Below are positions 47,501-61,400 of a DNA stretch of 64,000 bases, piece by piece; position 1 is the first letter of the stretch; each line of letters starts with the position of its first letter. Location of the stretch: assembly GCA_028829895.1 (NCBI GenBank), contig CM054184.1, positions 24,507,201 to 24,571,200 of the forward strand, written 5' to 3'. This stretch comes from Sinotaia quadrata. Its lineage: Eukaryota > Mollusca > Gastropoda > Architaenioglossa > Viviparidae. The translations under genes were made by a program, and so were the position numbers. A model generated the notes under the pieces. It was not told the origin of the DNA. It ran no database searches and saw only the letters and a program-made list of their open reading frames with translations.

Positions 47501-50500
47501 CAATGACACTCTATAATGACGCCAAGGTAATTAGCATGTGCTCACTCACATGTATTACATAGCCACAATTTGATAGTGAAAGGCATAATCAAAATTTACA
47601 AGTGTTCCCCATAACTAAAAATACTTTTTTTTTTAGTGTTTCAGGTTTACAAGTGTTTGCCTATCTTGATGTTTTTACTATACATAGAAATAATAAAGTA
47701 GATATGGTTGCACCAAATAATGTTTATTTCAAAAATATGTTAAAAAATCAATAAGTTCTTTTTGCTTTATACCTGTTAAAAGTTAAAAATTTAACTTTGA
47801 AATAGCAATTATTCTTTGGTCACATGATTACATAAATACATAATTTCTGTAAAATGCAAACATACACCTTTTTCCTAACAAAAATGACTTTCCTTACTCT
47901 CTTTAAACACAATAAGTAAATTGCATAAACATAATTTTTGAAATTTAATAACATTAAACAAAAATTTGACATTTTAAGGAAACTATTTAAGCATCAAATT
48001 AAAACCCAACAGGGCGAGTCATGGAGCCTTATAAAATTGCTGACAGTGGTCAGGTTAACTTTAAAAGGAGTTAGAATTTCTATTTATATTCAATTTCACT
48101 ATCAACTTGTTAATGAGCATTTAACTGAACAGCAGGAGATTGAAAATACTAAAGACCAAAGTACTGCTATAGAGATTTTAAAATAAAATTCTTCACATGA
48201 TTCCTTAAAATCCAAACCATTGCAAGGTAAAATATTACTTTTACAATTCTTACATTTATTATCAATATAAGTATACAATGGAGTCACATTAACTAAGCAC
48301 ATGAATTTATTTAAATTTAACTGAATGTACTCGACTTAAAAACCAACAAAATGTGCAGGTGCACCTTCCATCTGGAGTTAGCGCGATGAAAAATATGAAC
48401 CCACTATTCCCTCAATCTGGTCCCAGTTCCAAATTATCAGTAGTATAGTATATATATTTTGCTGAGTGTGATTCTAGTATATAAAGGTACATATATATAT
48501 TTTTGCACATGCCCTTAGCACAAGTTGAGAAACACTTGAATGATTCAACTGCCAAATATGATTCTATGATGTGAGACTGTACCAAGTAATGACTGAGCAG
48601 CTAAGGAGAAAATAAAGAATAGTTGCTGATTGAAAAAATAACCAGCAGCAGATGAGCCTATTGCAATCGATTTCTCAAGTTAAACTAAAGTCAACCACTT
48701 TGTCTATGACCTATTTTTCATCAGCAAAGCTGGGTCCATAATTTCCTAGACTGACATCAAGTTCGGGCAATTCCCTAAAAGTTTTGCCATGGAAAAATAA
48801 AAACAAATCATCAGTGTGCACAGTTTTCATCTTTATTTTCTCATCATTCATCATACTGGTGGTATAATTTTGACTATATGCAATTTCACCTTGCATTATG
48901 ATATCAGAACATAATCTCCATATATGGTGAAGAATTTTAAATAATAAAATCATTTCTTGTTTTTTTGAGGCAAAATCTAAAATATTTTACTTATTTTTCT
49001 TCCAGTCATCACCCTCTAAAGAATGGATGAAACCAGTACAATCTCAAGATATAATTTGAACAAAAAAAGACACTATGCCTGGACACTACACATTGTTCCA
49101 ACTAAACCCCAAACCACCACACCACTGAAACATGGCAATAAACAATTTTTTTTTCAAGCAATGTTTCAGTGAGTCAATAAGCTAATAAATCAACTTTTGG
49201 GGCAGGGAAACATTGTAAGTAATGTTTTGATCTGACCTCATATTTTCATGCAATTTAAAGAAGCTCTGTCATGGTTGATTTGTGATCTCATCTAATATAC
49301 AACTTTTGGTTAGGGGATGATAACCAAATACTTAACATGTATTATACTGGACATTTAACTGCACAAGACCTCATTTAGGTAAAGATTCCTTTCTAAGCTT
49401 TTAAACAAAGTTTTACATGTTCCAGCCATTTTCTTTATCATATTAAACTAACTGCTGTAGTATTCTTTATTAATAAATGCTCAAAAATAAATATAGAATA
49501 AGAGAAGATAACTACTTATAAGTATCTTGCCACAGAAAGAAAGAGGCTGAGATAATGTTTGCTTATGCATTGTGGATGTATATATGTTACATTATGCTTC
49601 GCATATACACAGTTTGAAAGTTGAAAAGTCCATAAATGATCATATTAAAATGCAAAAGAATTATATTGACTCTAAGATAAAAATTATGAATAATTTTAAA
49701 TTTTGCCAAAAAAGTGTTATAGTCAAGACAAGACGTCTTTAAATGACTACAATATTATTGACCATGAAGTGTATGATAATGTGAGTAGCAAAAATGATTT
49801 AATTCAGTTTGCCAGAATTTTTGACCATGAGTATAGTGTATCATTCCTAAAACATTTGTAAAATTAAAAACTGCATATACATTATCAGCTTTGTGTATCC
49901 GAGTGTTTTGTTTTTGTTATATTGTTTAGTTTATTTTTAATTATTTATTTCAGTTTTGTTTGTGTTTTAATCATTTGTGCAATATTTTATTCTACTACAT
50001 ATTAATTTTTGTTATCATCTATAATAATTTTACTTATTTAAGTCACACCATCTATCATGATAATTTCACATTGTAAACATTGGGACTTTTTAACAACAAT
50101 TGTGTATGAAGGTAGACATGGAGAGATTGCTAATTTAAAAAAAATCAAGAGTAACACAAGTGCTAAGATACCAAGGTTAATTGAAGAACAATATTTGTGA
50201 CTATCCCAATCAGACTTTCTATCTCCTTTGAATAAGTACAGCTAATGATGTTAGAAAACTCAACAAGATGATTTCCAGCATAGGCAATAAGATAGTTCAG
50301 AAACTTCAAAGATTTATAGTGTCAAAGAGAAACTTTTCTTCTGATAGATGTGATGAATGGTTTATTTTCTTGATGAAACATTTGCAGATAGATTGAGGAC
50401 ATTCAATCAACAGGTAGGCAGCAGCAGATCACCTGGAGAGGTTTTATTTTGAATGGCTAGCTTCCAAACATAAATATGCATGTCTGGAGACTTATAACAA

Positions 50501-52311
50501 TGTTTTGTTAGGCTTTTTCTTGCAGACATCTCTCTTCAGAAGCCGCAGTAAACATTTTATTGGGTTGCTTCTGAGGGACTTCCTCTCCTCACTGTTTTCT
50601 AGAGAGGGGAGACTAATGTTGTGTTGGTGGAGGTATTTATCGCATGGCGTTGTAGATGTGAAGTTCTGAATTTTAACTGTTTTTTTAAACTTTGCTGCAT
50701 TTAGAAGCATGTAGTTTATATTTCTTGAATATGGTAATTGTAGCATTGAAAATTGCGTTGTCCATGTTTTTAAGAGTGTTGCTGACTGGTTATGAAGTGT
50801 TGCATTTGGGAAATGGTTGAGGCGCACTTGTCCATTGAGAAAGAAGTCTTTCTACTATAAACATTATGAAATAATAATTTCCCATCTCTCATTTTATGGT
50901 TGCTTTTTTTAGCTATGCTTTAAAATAAATATGTGAAATTTAATCAAATCTTTACCAAAATTCTGCCAAATTTCTGTCAAAACCTATTCTCATGTAAGAA
51001 TATTAAAGTAACAGCATTAATACAGTAAACAAGCATATGAACTAAGAGCATGTTACTGAAAAATTCAATAAAATTTCAAGATATTTCAAGTAGAAGTATG
51101 AATTCAATGAAATTTTAAGTACATACACTGCCAAACTACTAGAATATATATACTTTGAAATAAAGTAATAACAGAATAAAATGTACATTATAAACAATGA
51201 ATATCAGATGCTTATACGTGGAGCTCATACGTCTTACAACAGAATTTTATAGCATATTTTACAATTAAATAAATGCCTGTGCCTTATGCTGACATGACCC
51301 AGTAACCTTATTTGACCTAACCATAAACCACTAAGTGTGATAAATAAAATATTAAATTATGTATTATATTCAAAATAATACAAATATTTTTAACTAAAAA
51401 TGTTTGACATCTTCAAGCAAGCATATTTAATGTCAACAAGAACTGTAATATAAAATCTAAAGAATATCAAGTTCAACTATTAAATAACAGACTCATTAAA
51501 AAATATGTGCAAAAGAACATAACTAATAATGGTTTGAAATGTAATTAAACAACATATATATTATATTAAATAGTAAAAAAAAAAATGCATAGATCCAAAA
51601 TCTGAGCTGAAGAATGAACGAACAGTAATGAAAAGAAAATAATTTCTACCACCACTCTGTCTTTCACAAAGTATAATCTTTGAAGCAGTATTTAAAAAAA
51701 AGTTATAAAATATAATAAATTAACATTTAAATATTTTACTAAATACAAGTTATATTTAAAGTGACAAATATGCACAGAATGTGAAAGTATATAAAAGTAT
51801 TAGTTTTAAACTAGACTTTGTTCTATGTGCACTTTCAGATTCATATACCACTCACCTTAAATTGAACTCTTCTGGAAAGATTATGAAAACTAGCAGAAAT
51901 TTAGACAGTCAGATAAAGATAAAATATAAATGCAACATTAGAGTACAAAATGTGGCTTTAATTCTTTTATCAATAAAAATTGTTGGTATTTTGGATTTAT
52001 CCATCATTTAGTAGTTTACTGACTATACCTAGAGCATAAATGATAAACCAAGACTACTACTAGCTGTTCAACTCACTTGCCTGACAAGCACTATACAATT
52101 TACCTTTTACCATTCAGACTTTTGAATATGTACTTATCCAAGTTTAGCATAATATACTTCCTGGTTTAATTGTCCTTTAGGATGGAAGTGAACAACTGTC
52201 CAGCATTCAGCTTGAGAATATGATAAAAGTCTGTTTTAATGCCTTTCAAAGCAAGGCAAGCATTATGAGTGGACAGAAGTCATTCAAAAAATGTTAGGAA
52301 TTATGATAGTT
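47501..52311. other. Intergenic DNA, no recognised gene
   Basis: Mostly AT-rich. A GC-richer block at about 50180-50850 carries a 111-codon minus-strand ORF without a recognisable domain; it is probably repeat-derived. The ORFs 47938-48186 (plus) and 48711-48953 (minus) also lack any motif or splice context. Confidence 0.5.
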
Positions 52312-52460
52312 TCAATTTGTTCGCATCATTTCAATAATTAATGAATGTTATAATACTGAGTATATAATATGAAATAACTATGAATTCAATTTGTTCATGT
52401 CATTTCAAAAATGAATGTTATAATACTGAGTGTAAAATGTGAAATAACTATGAATTCAAA
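52312..52460. repeat. Direct duplication, 2 x about 72-75 nt
   Basis: Both copies run caatttgttc.(c/t).tcatttca, aatgaatgttataatactga and gaaataactatgaattcaa. Small indels near the middle show some age. Confidence 0.9.
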
Positions 52461-54366
52461 ACTAGTTTTTACTAATTTTAAAACAAATCATTCAAATACA
52501 AAACTTGTATAACTGCAAAAACAACAGTTTATCATTCCTAACAAGTTTGTCTATACTGTTGACTATTAATCTAAAATTTAATAAAAGTAGTTTTAATTAA
52601 TATAATTTTGTAAAATAAAATTATTAAACAGTAAACTTGTACTTTTGTAATTTGAAAAATAACTGTTCATAACTAGTGATTTGCACTCCATACGCTTATT
52701 AATTACCTGTTTAAAAATTATATAATGATCTTAAAACAAAGCTGCTTATCACAGCAAGAATTAATTGATGGATATTATTACAATAAAGTGGCTTGCTTTT
52801 TGTTATTCTCTGCTTATCAATGTGTCCAAAGTCAATTGCTAGTATCATTTATTATAAGAAACCAGAGAGCTAATTTTCAAATGATTTCATAAACATTATG
52901 CAATTTTTAAGTGATTTTGTATAATTTTGTTTTCTTACCATATGAAGGTTGTAGTAACCCTAAAGAAAACGACGCATTCAAAGTGCATATAATTGACATT
53001 TAGCACATTATATCGTTCTTAACTAAACTAAGTGATCACCATTACCAACAAACTGAAATAAGAAAGCAAACAAAAATGGGAACAGGAACTTACAAATTGG
53101 TCCAACCACATCAATTAAGAGAAATGATACTGCTGGATTTGTGCATATTGTTTTTTTTCAGTTTTTAAAATCATTACATTAATTTAACACCATGCCTAAT
53201 TCAGTAATTGTTGACCTAAGTGATTCACTAGAGAATCTGTCAAGGTCTGAACGAATCAAGCAAAGAAAACTGAACCTACCACAAATACTAAAGTCAAAAC
53301 ATACAGAGAGTAAAGTGTTTAACTAGAGACAGCAGGCATTTAAAAATAATTAAAAGAATAATCTTGTTGTAACATTGTAAAAACTGGATAATACTGCATA
53401 TTACACCTCACAAATTGTGTATATTTCAAATGAAAAGTTGCAGATATAACTGAAAAATAAATGTATGTTTTTGTTTTAGTTGTAAAATAAATATGTGGCA
53501 TTCTTTCAGTTTTTAAAATAAATGCATGTCTTTGTTTTAGTTAAAAGCAATATATGTCTTTGTTTCAGTGCACAAAAAGTGCACATTTTGTTCCTGTTAA
53601 AATAAATACATTAGTTTTATCTAATGAATGAACATATGCCCAAACTGATTGACCAGCAATGACTTGATCAATAAAATCAAATGAACAAAATAAAGAAAAA
53701 AGAATACACGATAAGCAACTGTCAAAACAGTTCAAACTTGTTCTAAATGAATATCTATCAGAAAATTTAAAACAGAAAAGAGATTCCATGAATGAAAAAT
53801 ACATTATTTATTTAACTGCTCCACAAAAATTTATTAAAAATGAACAGTGACCTAGGCTAGAATATGAAAAATATATAAATTTTTTATTCAGTGAAGACTG
53901 AATTTGCCAGCTGAAAATAAAGGGTGCAAAAGTTTTATTGAAAGATGAATCCCACACTCAAAGAAGACAAACAATACAAAGCCTGCCATAGAGGCGCACC
54001 CCATCACTACACCTTCTTAAATCAACCTTAGACTGGCACTGCTTAGTTATATGGCTGTGTACTTTCAGGTACAAGACACTGTAAAAGTGCAGATATACTG
54101 TTAAGTCTGTATTTAATTAAGAGGGCTAAAATATTAAAATGTGTTTTCAACATTTCACTAGTGTTCAGGACTATTATAATTTTGATTTGAAAGATGGGCT
54201 ATATTTTCTCCTAGACCCCCATCCTCATTTTTTAAATGAAAATTTTATTAGTGGCTCAGCTATATTATTTGTAGATTTTACTTTGTTTAGCAGGAAGATG
54301 GCCTAGTTTTGTATATCTTATTGTATTATCATGAAAATAAATAAAAAATATATAAAAATTTGAGAT

Positions 54367-54419
<53 letters not shown>

Positions 54420-55280
54420 GTATATTCTTGTGAAATGATATAATTGAATTCAGTGTCTATTATAAAGGTTAAAACAGAGAGCTCAGTACACTTCTGATAC
54501 ATAAATCAAATATATAAATTCCTTCATGTTTGTTATTACTATTCCAGATTATTTTCTTTAGCTAAATTAAAGCAACTGTACATATTTATCATATATATGA
54601 ACTAATCAATTGTAAGCTTTCTCATGTTCTCTCAAAACAATAGAAAACCTCCAACAAAATCATAAGCAAATAAATTCAAACAAACATAAAAAACATAAGT
54701 AAATCTGATTAGCTACATTATGGACTAAAAATAAAAACAAACACACTTTCAGGGTCCAGCAAACAGGAAGGCAAAAAAAATGTACATATAAAAAGTGTCA
54801 AGAAGAGGCAGTGTAAGCCTGACCAAAGAAAATTATCAAAAAAATATTTAAGAATGATTCGCTTCCAACAGTTTATGATTAGCTGAAGGATTCAAGCAAA
54901 TGAAATTAAGCAGTGTAACCACACACATACATACAAATAAATTCAGCACCCATTGCCCAGAACTCATTTTCTCAATTACAGAGCATGAAATGAGCAACTT
55001 TTAAGACAAAACTAGTACTATATAAAAAGGTAATAAAGAACTGCATATAAATATATAACTGTAGTTTATCTGTACAGTCTGTAATAATGAAAAGATCAGA
55101 TCATCTTATGATAACTAATTTAGAATAATTCAATAAAGAATGAGACTATATATGTGCACATCTGTAAAATAATAATTAATCTGTATAAATCTGAAATAAT
55201 TAAGTGAAACAATTAAGTTGCTTCAAACTCTATTGTGCCAGCACTATTACACTCTTGAGCAGCATAGTTCCTGAAAATAT
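52461..55280. other. Intergenic DNA downstream of RIC8, including its 3' UTR
   Basis: Contains imperfect tttgttttagtt/aaataaatg repeats at about 53455-53570 and a long (TA)n tract at 54369-54415. The RIC8 3' UTR occupies the right part, but its end was not determined. Confidence 0.55.
54369..54415. repeat. (AT)n microsatellite
   Basis: About 23 uninterrupted AT units. Confidence 0.97.
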
Positions 55281-55410
55281 CTAATCAGAGTCCGATTCTG
55301 TAGCTTGTCCAGTATGTGCTGAAGCTCCTCTCTCCATTAGTTCCAGAACATGTTCCACTGGCTGAGGTTTACCATCTTCTCCAACACGACATGGCTGGAT
55401 TATCCCATGT
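55281..55410 (-). CDS. RIC8: RIC8 terminal coding exon and stop
   Basis: Acceptor TTTTTTATATATCAG. It encodes [20 protein letters not shown], then [12 protein letters not shown]... and ends ATESDSD with TAG at 55283-55281. The 'xxIIQP' start and the acidic Ser-Asp end match the family; the middle is divergent, as is usual for this tail. The 3' UTR continues below 55281; no convincing minus-strand AATAAA was placed. Confidence 0.92.
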
Positions 55411-58400
55411 CTGATATATAAAAAATAGCATTATAATGGCTTTTATATGCAACTTGTATCACATATATACTCCTACTAAACTCTGATGTGCATAATTAAC
55501 ACTTCTACTGTTAAGGAATTTTAAGAAAACATGACATACAAATAACCTAACTTTGCTGACCATAAAGATTAGGCTGAAAAGTGGCCAGTTTAAGTACAAT
55601 GACCACATCAAAAATGAAATATTTACACAAAGTTTTCTATGTATCGCTCAACAACAAAAGTGATTACAAAGAAATAATCTATAAGATACTCTACTATCAT
55701 GATAAAAAAGAAAAATAAATGTTCATAAGAGTTAAAATAAGTTGTGAATTACTAGTTCTAGAATTATATTTGTGTATATATTGAAAGTAAAAGTTTCTAA
55801 AATTGGGAAATATGACCAATTTTCATTCATTCAAATTATAAGGTACCGAATAAAGCATTACTAATAGGAGACACAACATGCACACAAACAAAAAGATGAA
55901 TAAAAATGCAGAGTGAACTGAGTTAAAAGCCACCAATCATTATAAATATATTAGAATTTTGTTTTCTCTCACAAAAAAAAATATCTCTGGGACTCACAAC
56001 AAAGGCTTAGCCAATGGAAACTAAAACATTAATAAAATATTAAAATATTTGCATTTATGTGATGTGCCACATCAAAACGAGTCATACTGTAAATTTTCTG
56101 CAAGAAATTGAAATAGGCAAGGGTGGGTGGGGGGTGGCATTGTCAATTTTTCAGATTTCACTTGATTTGGAAAGTTAAACATTTATTCTGTAAGAATCTG
56201 TAACATTTTGGCACTATTCAACCTTTAGTATTAAAATGAAAGCATTCTGAATGTCATAAGCTTCAGAATGGTGTCAAAATGCCCCATTTTTCAAACTCCA
56301 TTTTTCCTTTGCTTTGAATGAAACAGCCAAAAATATATATTATGGAAAGTGGGAACCTCTGAAAGTGTACATTTCTGCATGTCTCATTGGATGATTTTAA
56401 AATAAATGTCCAATGAAAACTAAGAAAATAAGGTTAAGAATGTAAACAACTGGTCACTTGGGAGAAATTTCTTTTGCTAACTGGCAGAGACTAGTCCTAT
56501 GACTGTAATGAGGCAAGTCAGTTTTCAATTTATACAAGAAGATAGAAGTTTTGATTGGGAGCTAAAAACAACAAAGATCTGTAGCAAACATGTTGAATTC
56601 TGTTTGTGAAGCAAATATATTTTATGTCTGAGGTGATAAGAGGAGTGAAAGAGCTGATTCTTGACTATATTATTTCTGCATCAGGTGATGAAGCGGAGAG
56701 GTAAGATATAGATGAGGGTGATGGCACATCTGACAGCGATTCACCAGCTGGGTCACAGGGAAATAGGTGAGCTACATCTTTCAGTTTTTCAACAGAAGAA
56801 CGACCATGGCAGAAAACATTTAAGATATGTAAATCTTGTAGTCCAGTTATTAGTAAATAACATAGTTCTAATTTTATGTAACATTTTGTGCAAAATGAAG
56901 TGTTATTTGAAAAATACTTTTGACATATACATATATGTCACTTCTGGTGTTTCTGGTTAAGTCCAGTTAATCCTTAATATGGCAAAAGAAAACCAAAAGT
57001 TTCTGTGTTCAAAATTTGGTTTTACAGCTTTAAAAAGGAAACATAAAAAGGAAACAATTTTGGAAAAATATTAAAATTTCTTTTTGAAGGGTGTCAGGAA
57101 ATAAACTCCATTGCTTGTTGACATCATTTTATTTGGGAAATAATATATTTATTTGCCTGTTTATAGAAAGTAATAATTTGTATCTCTATCTCTTTATTAA
57201 GAAATACTTTATTCATAATTACATCGTAAATGAATAATGCTAACATACATACTTATAAAAAATAATTTACATGAAACATTATTATAGTTATGCATATATG
57301 AATAAACAATAAATTAAGAAAAGACCATTATCTAATAAAGTAGACATCTTTACTTATTGTAACCTTAAATATATATCCTTGTAATAACATATAATTCAGG
57401 TACATATGCAAAAAAAGAAAATAGTTGAGTTCTCGTCAACAGAATGAAAAATTAAATCAAAATTGACATATTTTGGTCCATTTCCATAGATGAGAAGCAT
57501 AAACTGCTTGTAATATGATACATCCCATATGGAATATATCACAATTCTTAGTGAATGCAAGCACACCCTCATCTTTCCTTGGCATTCAGTAAAATAAACA
57601 AATAATTCAACATTATTATTAATCAAAATTAAAAAAGGTGAAGAGTAAATAAACAAAATACATAAATGAGTTCATGTATTGTTTATGAAAACTATGTTAC
57701 AATATGTAAACACTAGAAGTGATTATATATGGATAGTTAACCCCTCAACTAAAAAAAATAAAACACAATATTGTATAATTAAAAACTGCTATCTTGTGGT
57801 GCAGCTCACTAAGTGATTAAAAATAGGTGAAAAAAAGTACTGTATATATTACTAGGTACAGCAGAAACAAAACAATAAAAGTGCTAATATTATATAATAA
57901 AGTTTATATAAATGATTACAATTACCCTGTTTGAAGTTGCACTAATCATATACACTCTTTATAATAATAATATATAATTTATGCAGGATTATTATTTTTG
58001 AAAGTATTTTGGAGATGGCTTGATGGAATTTCAAAACTCAGAAGTCTCAGTCATATAAAGTTTGGTTTTACTGGCCATAGTGGTTATGTAGAAATATTAT
58101 ATACTATAAAATTTACCAAAACAAAAATGTTTTTGTCACTTAATGTAAATCTAATCATAAAAAAATATTCTGAAGTCATTTTAGAACCTTCCCATCCCTA
58201 TTTTTCTCTTGTCATATTATATTTTCCCAAACCCCTCTCACTATTTGTGTAAAATTATAAAGAGATTGTATCTCTGTTTTAAAAATATTTTCTATGCTAA
58301 TATTACTAATAAGAGGAAAATACAGGTCATTATTAGCTAAACTAAACAATTCAATTATCATTTAATAATGTGTAAAACATTTACTAAAATTATAAGCATT

Positions 58401-61400
58401 TTGCCTGTTTGTTAGGTTTTACATTTGTTTAATTTTGTTCTAATACAATTGTTTCTTGTTCATCTGTCCGACTTGACTAGGGAAACCTGAATGTATTTGT
58501 AACCAAACTGACAAGTGATAGGATACTTCAATCTGTGTACACTTATGTGCAACAGATGAGATAGTGACATAAAATGAAAAATGTTCAACATCATGTAGAT
58601 ATGTACTTTTCCAGAAATCAAACTCTATATCTCCCAGTTTAACCTGTTTGATGGTGGAGGGCCGTATACATGCCTATATCTAAATAGCTAGAAGGTTAGA
58701 GGGCCTAATACAGCTAAAGCGCATTCATGCTTATTGTTACTAATGTTAGTCATTCAAAATGAGCGAATCAGTGTAAAGCAAATACGTGTTTCCCTTAGCA
58801 GACAATCTGTATCAATTCTACCATTGGATAGCCATAATTAGATTACTCATGTGGTAGAAAGAGAATGTTTTCTGGCACACACACAGCTCTGTACTAGGCC
58901 AGCCATTACATTTTGTGCTGAGAGAGATTTTTTCAAGTCATGGCTTCAAGTCGTAATGTTTTTGATTTTTTGACACTATTTGTGACCCCACATCTGTATC
59001 CAAGTAGGACCCAGTTGATGATTCATTTAGTTTTTCTTCTGAGGAGGAATATTTTCCAGCCCTTAGTGATTTCATGGAAAACACTGGTGACAAGAAGACC
59101 GGTCGCTAATATGGCATTCATCATTCAATATGTCACAAAGAACACCCCATCCTTTTGGAAAATAGATTGACAGACAAGATAGATTTGCAGAATCTATTAT
59201 TCTAAGACAAGTAACGCTTGGGAGAGGAGATAACCTATAGGTAAAACTCTCAAGGTCTGACGTAGTCACTCTCGACCGCAAGACAAAGACCCTGTCAGTG
59301 AGTGATTAATTGACTGAATGGGAGAATCTTATCTGTGTATGATTAGAAGGTAATTATTCAGATAGAGATTGACAGTAATTAATAAGGAACTTGGAACGTT
59401 GTCACAGATATAATAGAAACAAACAGATAACATGAAATTGAAGAATATAAAAATATTGAATTTAAAGGCCAAGAACTGCTGTAAATCTAGAAATGTAATA
59501 TATAATAAGACAGTTAAGCTAACCTCTGCAGTTTGTCCATAGTCTGCAAAAGTTGTTCAGCCTCATATTCCTTCTGTTCATCTGACATTCCTTCCATGGG
59601 ACTTGGCTTGTCTTCTTCATAACGACCTGTTATGGGATTCACTCTAAAAAAAAATTAATAAAAACTAAATATATAGAAATGAATGAACAAACAGATGACA
59701 GATATTTCCTTAGTACTAAAATTGTCTTTGATCCCAACTGAAGGCTAATATGAAAGAATATGAGAATAAAAATGTAAAAGTTTTAGATTTATTTAAGAAG
59801 AGTAATAATTTATGAAAATATAATTTAAAAATATAGGAATATGTATTTATATAAATATATTTGGGTTGGCGAGTAACAGTTACCAGGAAAACAAATGATT
59901 AAATTTAAATATTATTTAAAAAGAAATAAGAGTAAATGTCTATTTAACCCTCTGACTTCCATAACTATTTAATTAATTTTGTAAAAAGTCAGTTATCTCT
60001 GAATTTATTAAATAATAATTAGATTTGGAATATCATGCTTAGTTTTAAAAAAATTAAATTTGTAGACTTTTTAAATACCCAAAATATGTTTTTTTAGTTT
60101 TTTTGAATAGTTCAAGAACTTGCAAATGTCTGAAAATTTTTTAAATAACATTTTGATTATCCTTGATGCAAGATTAAAAAAGTGAAGTATGCGTCTAAAG
60201 AAATTTTAAATAGGAAAAAAGTTACAATTTTCTTATTGACATACCCGTCAAAAATCTTAAATTGAATGCAAAATGTTGAAGTAAAAAAATTGTAAAAAAA
60301 AAAAAAAATAATGAATACAGGATTAGTTGCCATGAATGATTTATTAAAATGAACCATTAGACTATCAACAATCATCATTTTCCAGATATACCTGATTTTA
60401 AAATAAATATATACACCCTAACTGAAATGCGACTATGAAATGGCTCATTAAATAGCAGTCAATTAAGGTCAAGAAACTTTTAACTTTATTTATCTTTCTA
60501 TAACTGTGCAGTGTAATTAGGACCAAAGTTTGAATCTGTACAGTTAAGGAACAATTTCTATCAGTAAGGTCATTGAGATGAATGATAGAAAAGGGTTAGA
60601 GGATCTAAAAATCTGTTAAAAAGGTCATAGCAGTACAAAACATACTCTTGCTCACAACCTATAGTATGACCTCGTGTGTATGATGAGAATAATTTTTCGT
60701 TCCATTTTTAAGCCACACATGATGATAGATAACAGGAAAGGCTGAATTTTCCATTGCAGAATTGTTTTCACATGAGTATATTCAATTGAGCTTCATTTTA
60801 AGTATTGGTCAATTTACTGAGTAAAGAAACAATTGTTCACAAGTGAGTACATATACATCATACTTGTTTTTCAGCTCAGAATATTCTTCTGTGTCTGAGT
60901 CTTCTGAGTCACTTGAGTAGTCTCCCTTGCGGTATGTTTCATTGAGTTTTAGCAGACCAAGTTGAGCAAGAAGTCCAGAACAGTTACCATAGCCTGTATA
61001 TTTCACCATTCGTGTCACTGCAAATATATTAATAGATAAAATCAATCATAATGACTATTTTAAATGTATATTAAATTTTAGTAAAAATCTGCATTTTCTA
61101 TAAAAGTAATGAACCACTTTAGTTATAATCCACAGTTTTTTAAAAATAAATAATTGAAACATTCAGATAACTAACAGTTAGCATAGACTCTATGACGTGC
61201 GTTACATCTTGAGGAGGCTTCGGTAATCTGCAGACTGCAATCTACCATGGAATCCCAGGGTGGTGTGACTGAAAAAAAGACCACCATTGCCGTTTTAAGT
61301 TCCAGATGATACCATTGTGCTCAATCGACTGCGGAACAAGAGGAAGGGGGATATCGGCATTGTGTTGACGACAAATCTCTTCGCATCTTCTCTACGATGC

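Larger units (their letters stand above)
55411..59523. other. RIC8 intron before the terminal exon (4.1 kb)
   Basis: Contains a plus-strand coding relic (56628-56830) and a repeat island with a possible transposase remnant (58440-59370). The rest is AT-rich. Confidence 0.6.

Noticed and set aside
50492..50827. 111-codon minus-strand ORF
   Set aside because: No recognisable motif, no plausible flanking exons; the surrounding GC-richer block looks like an unclassified repeat.
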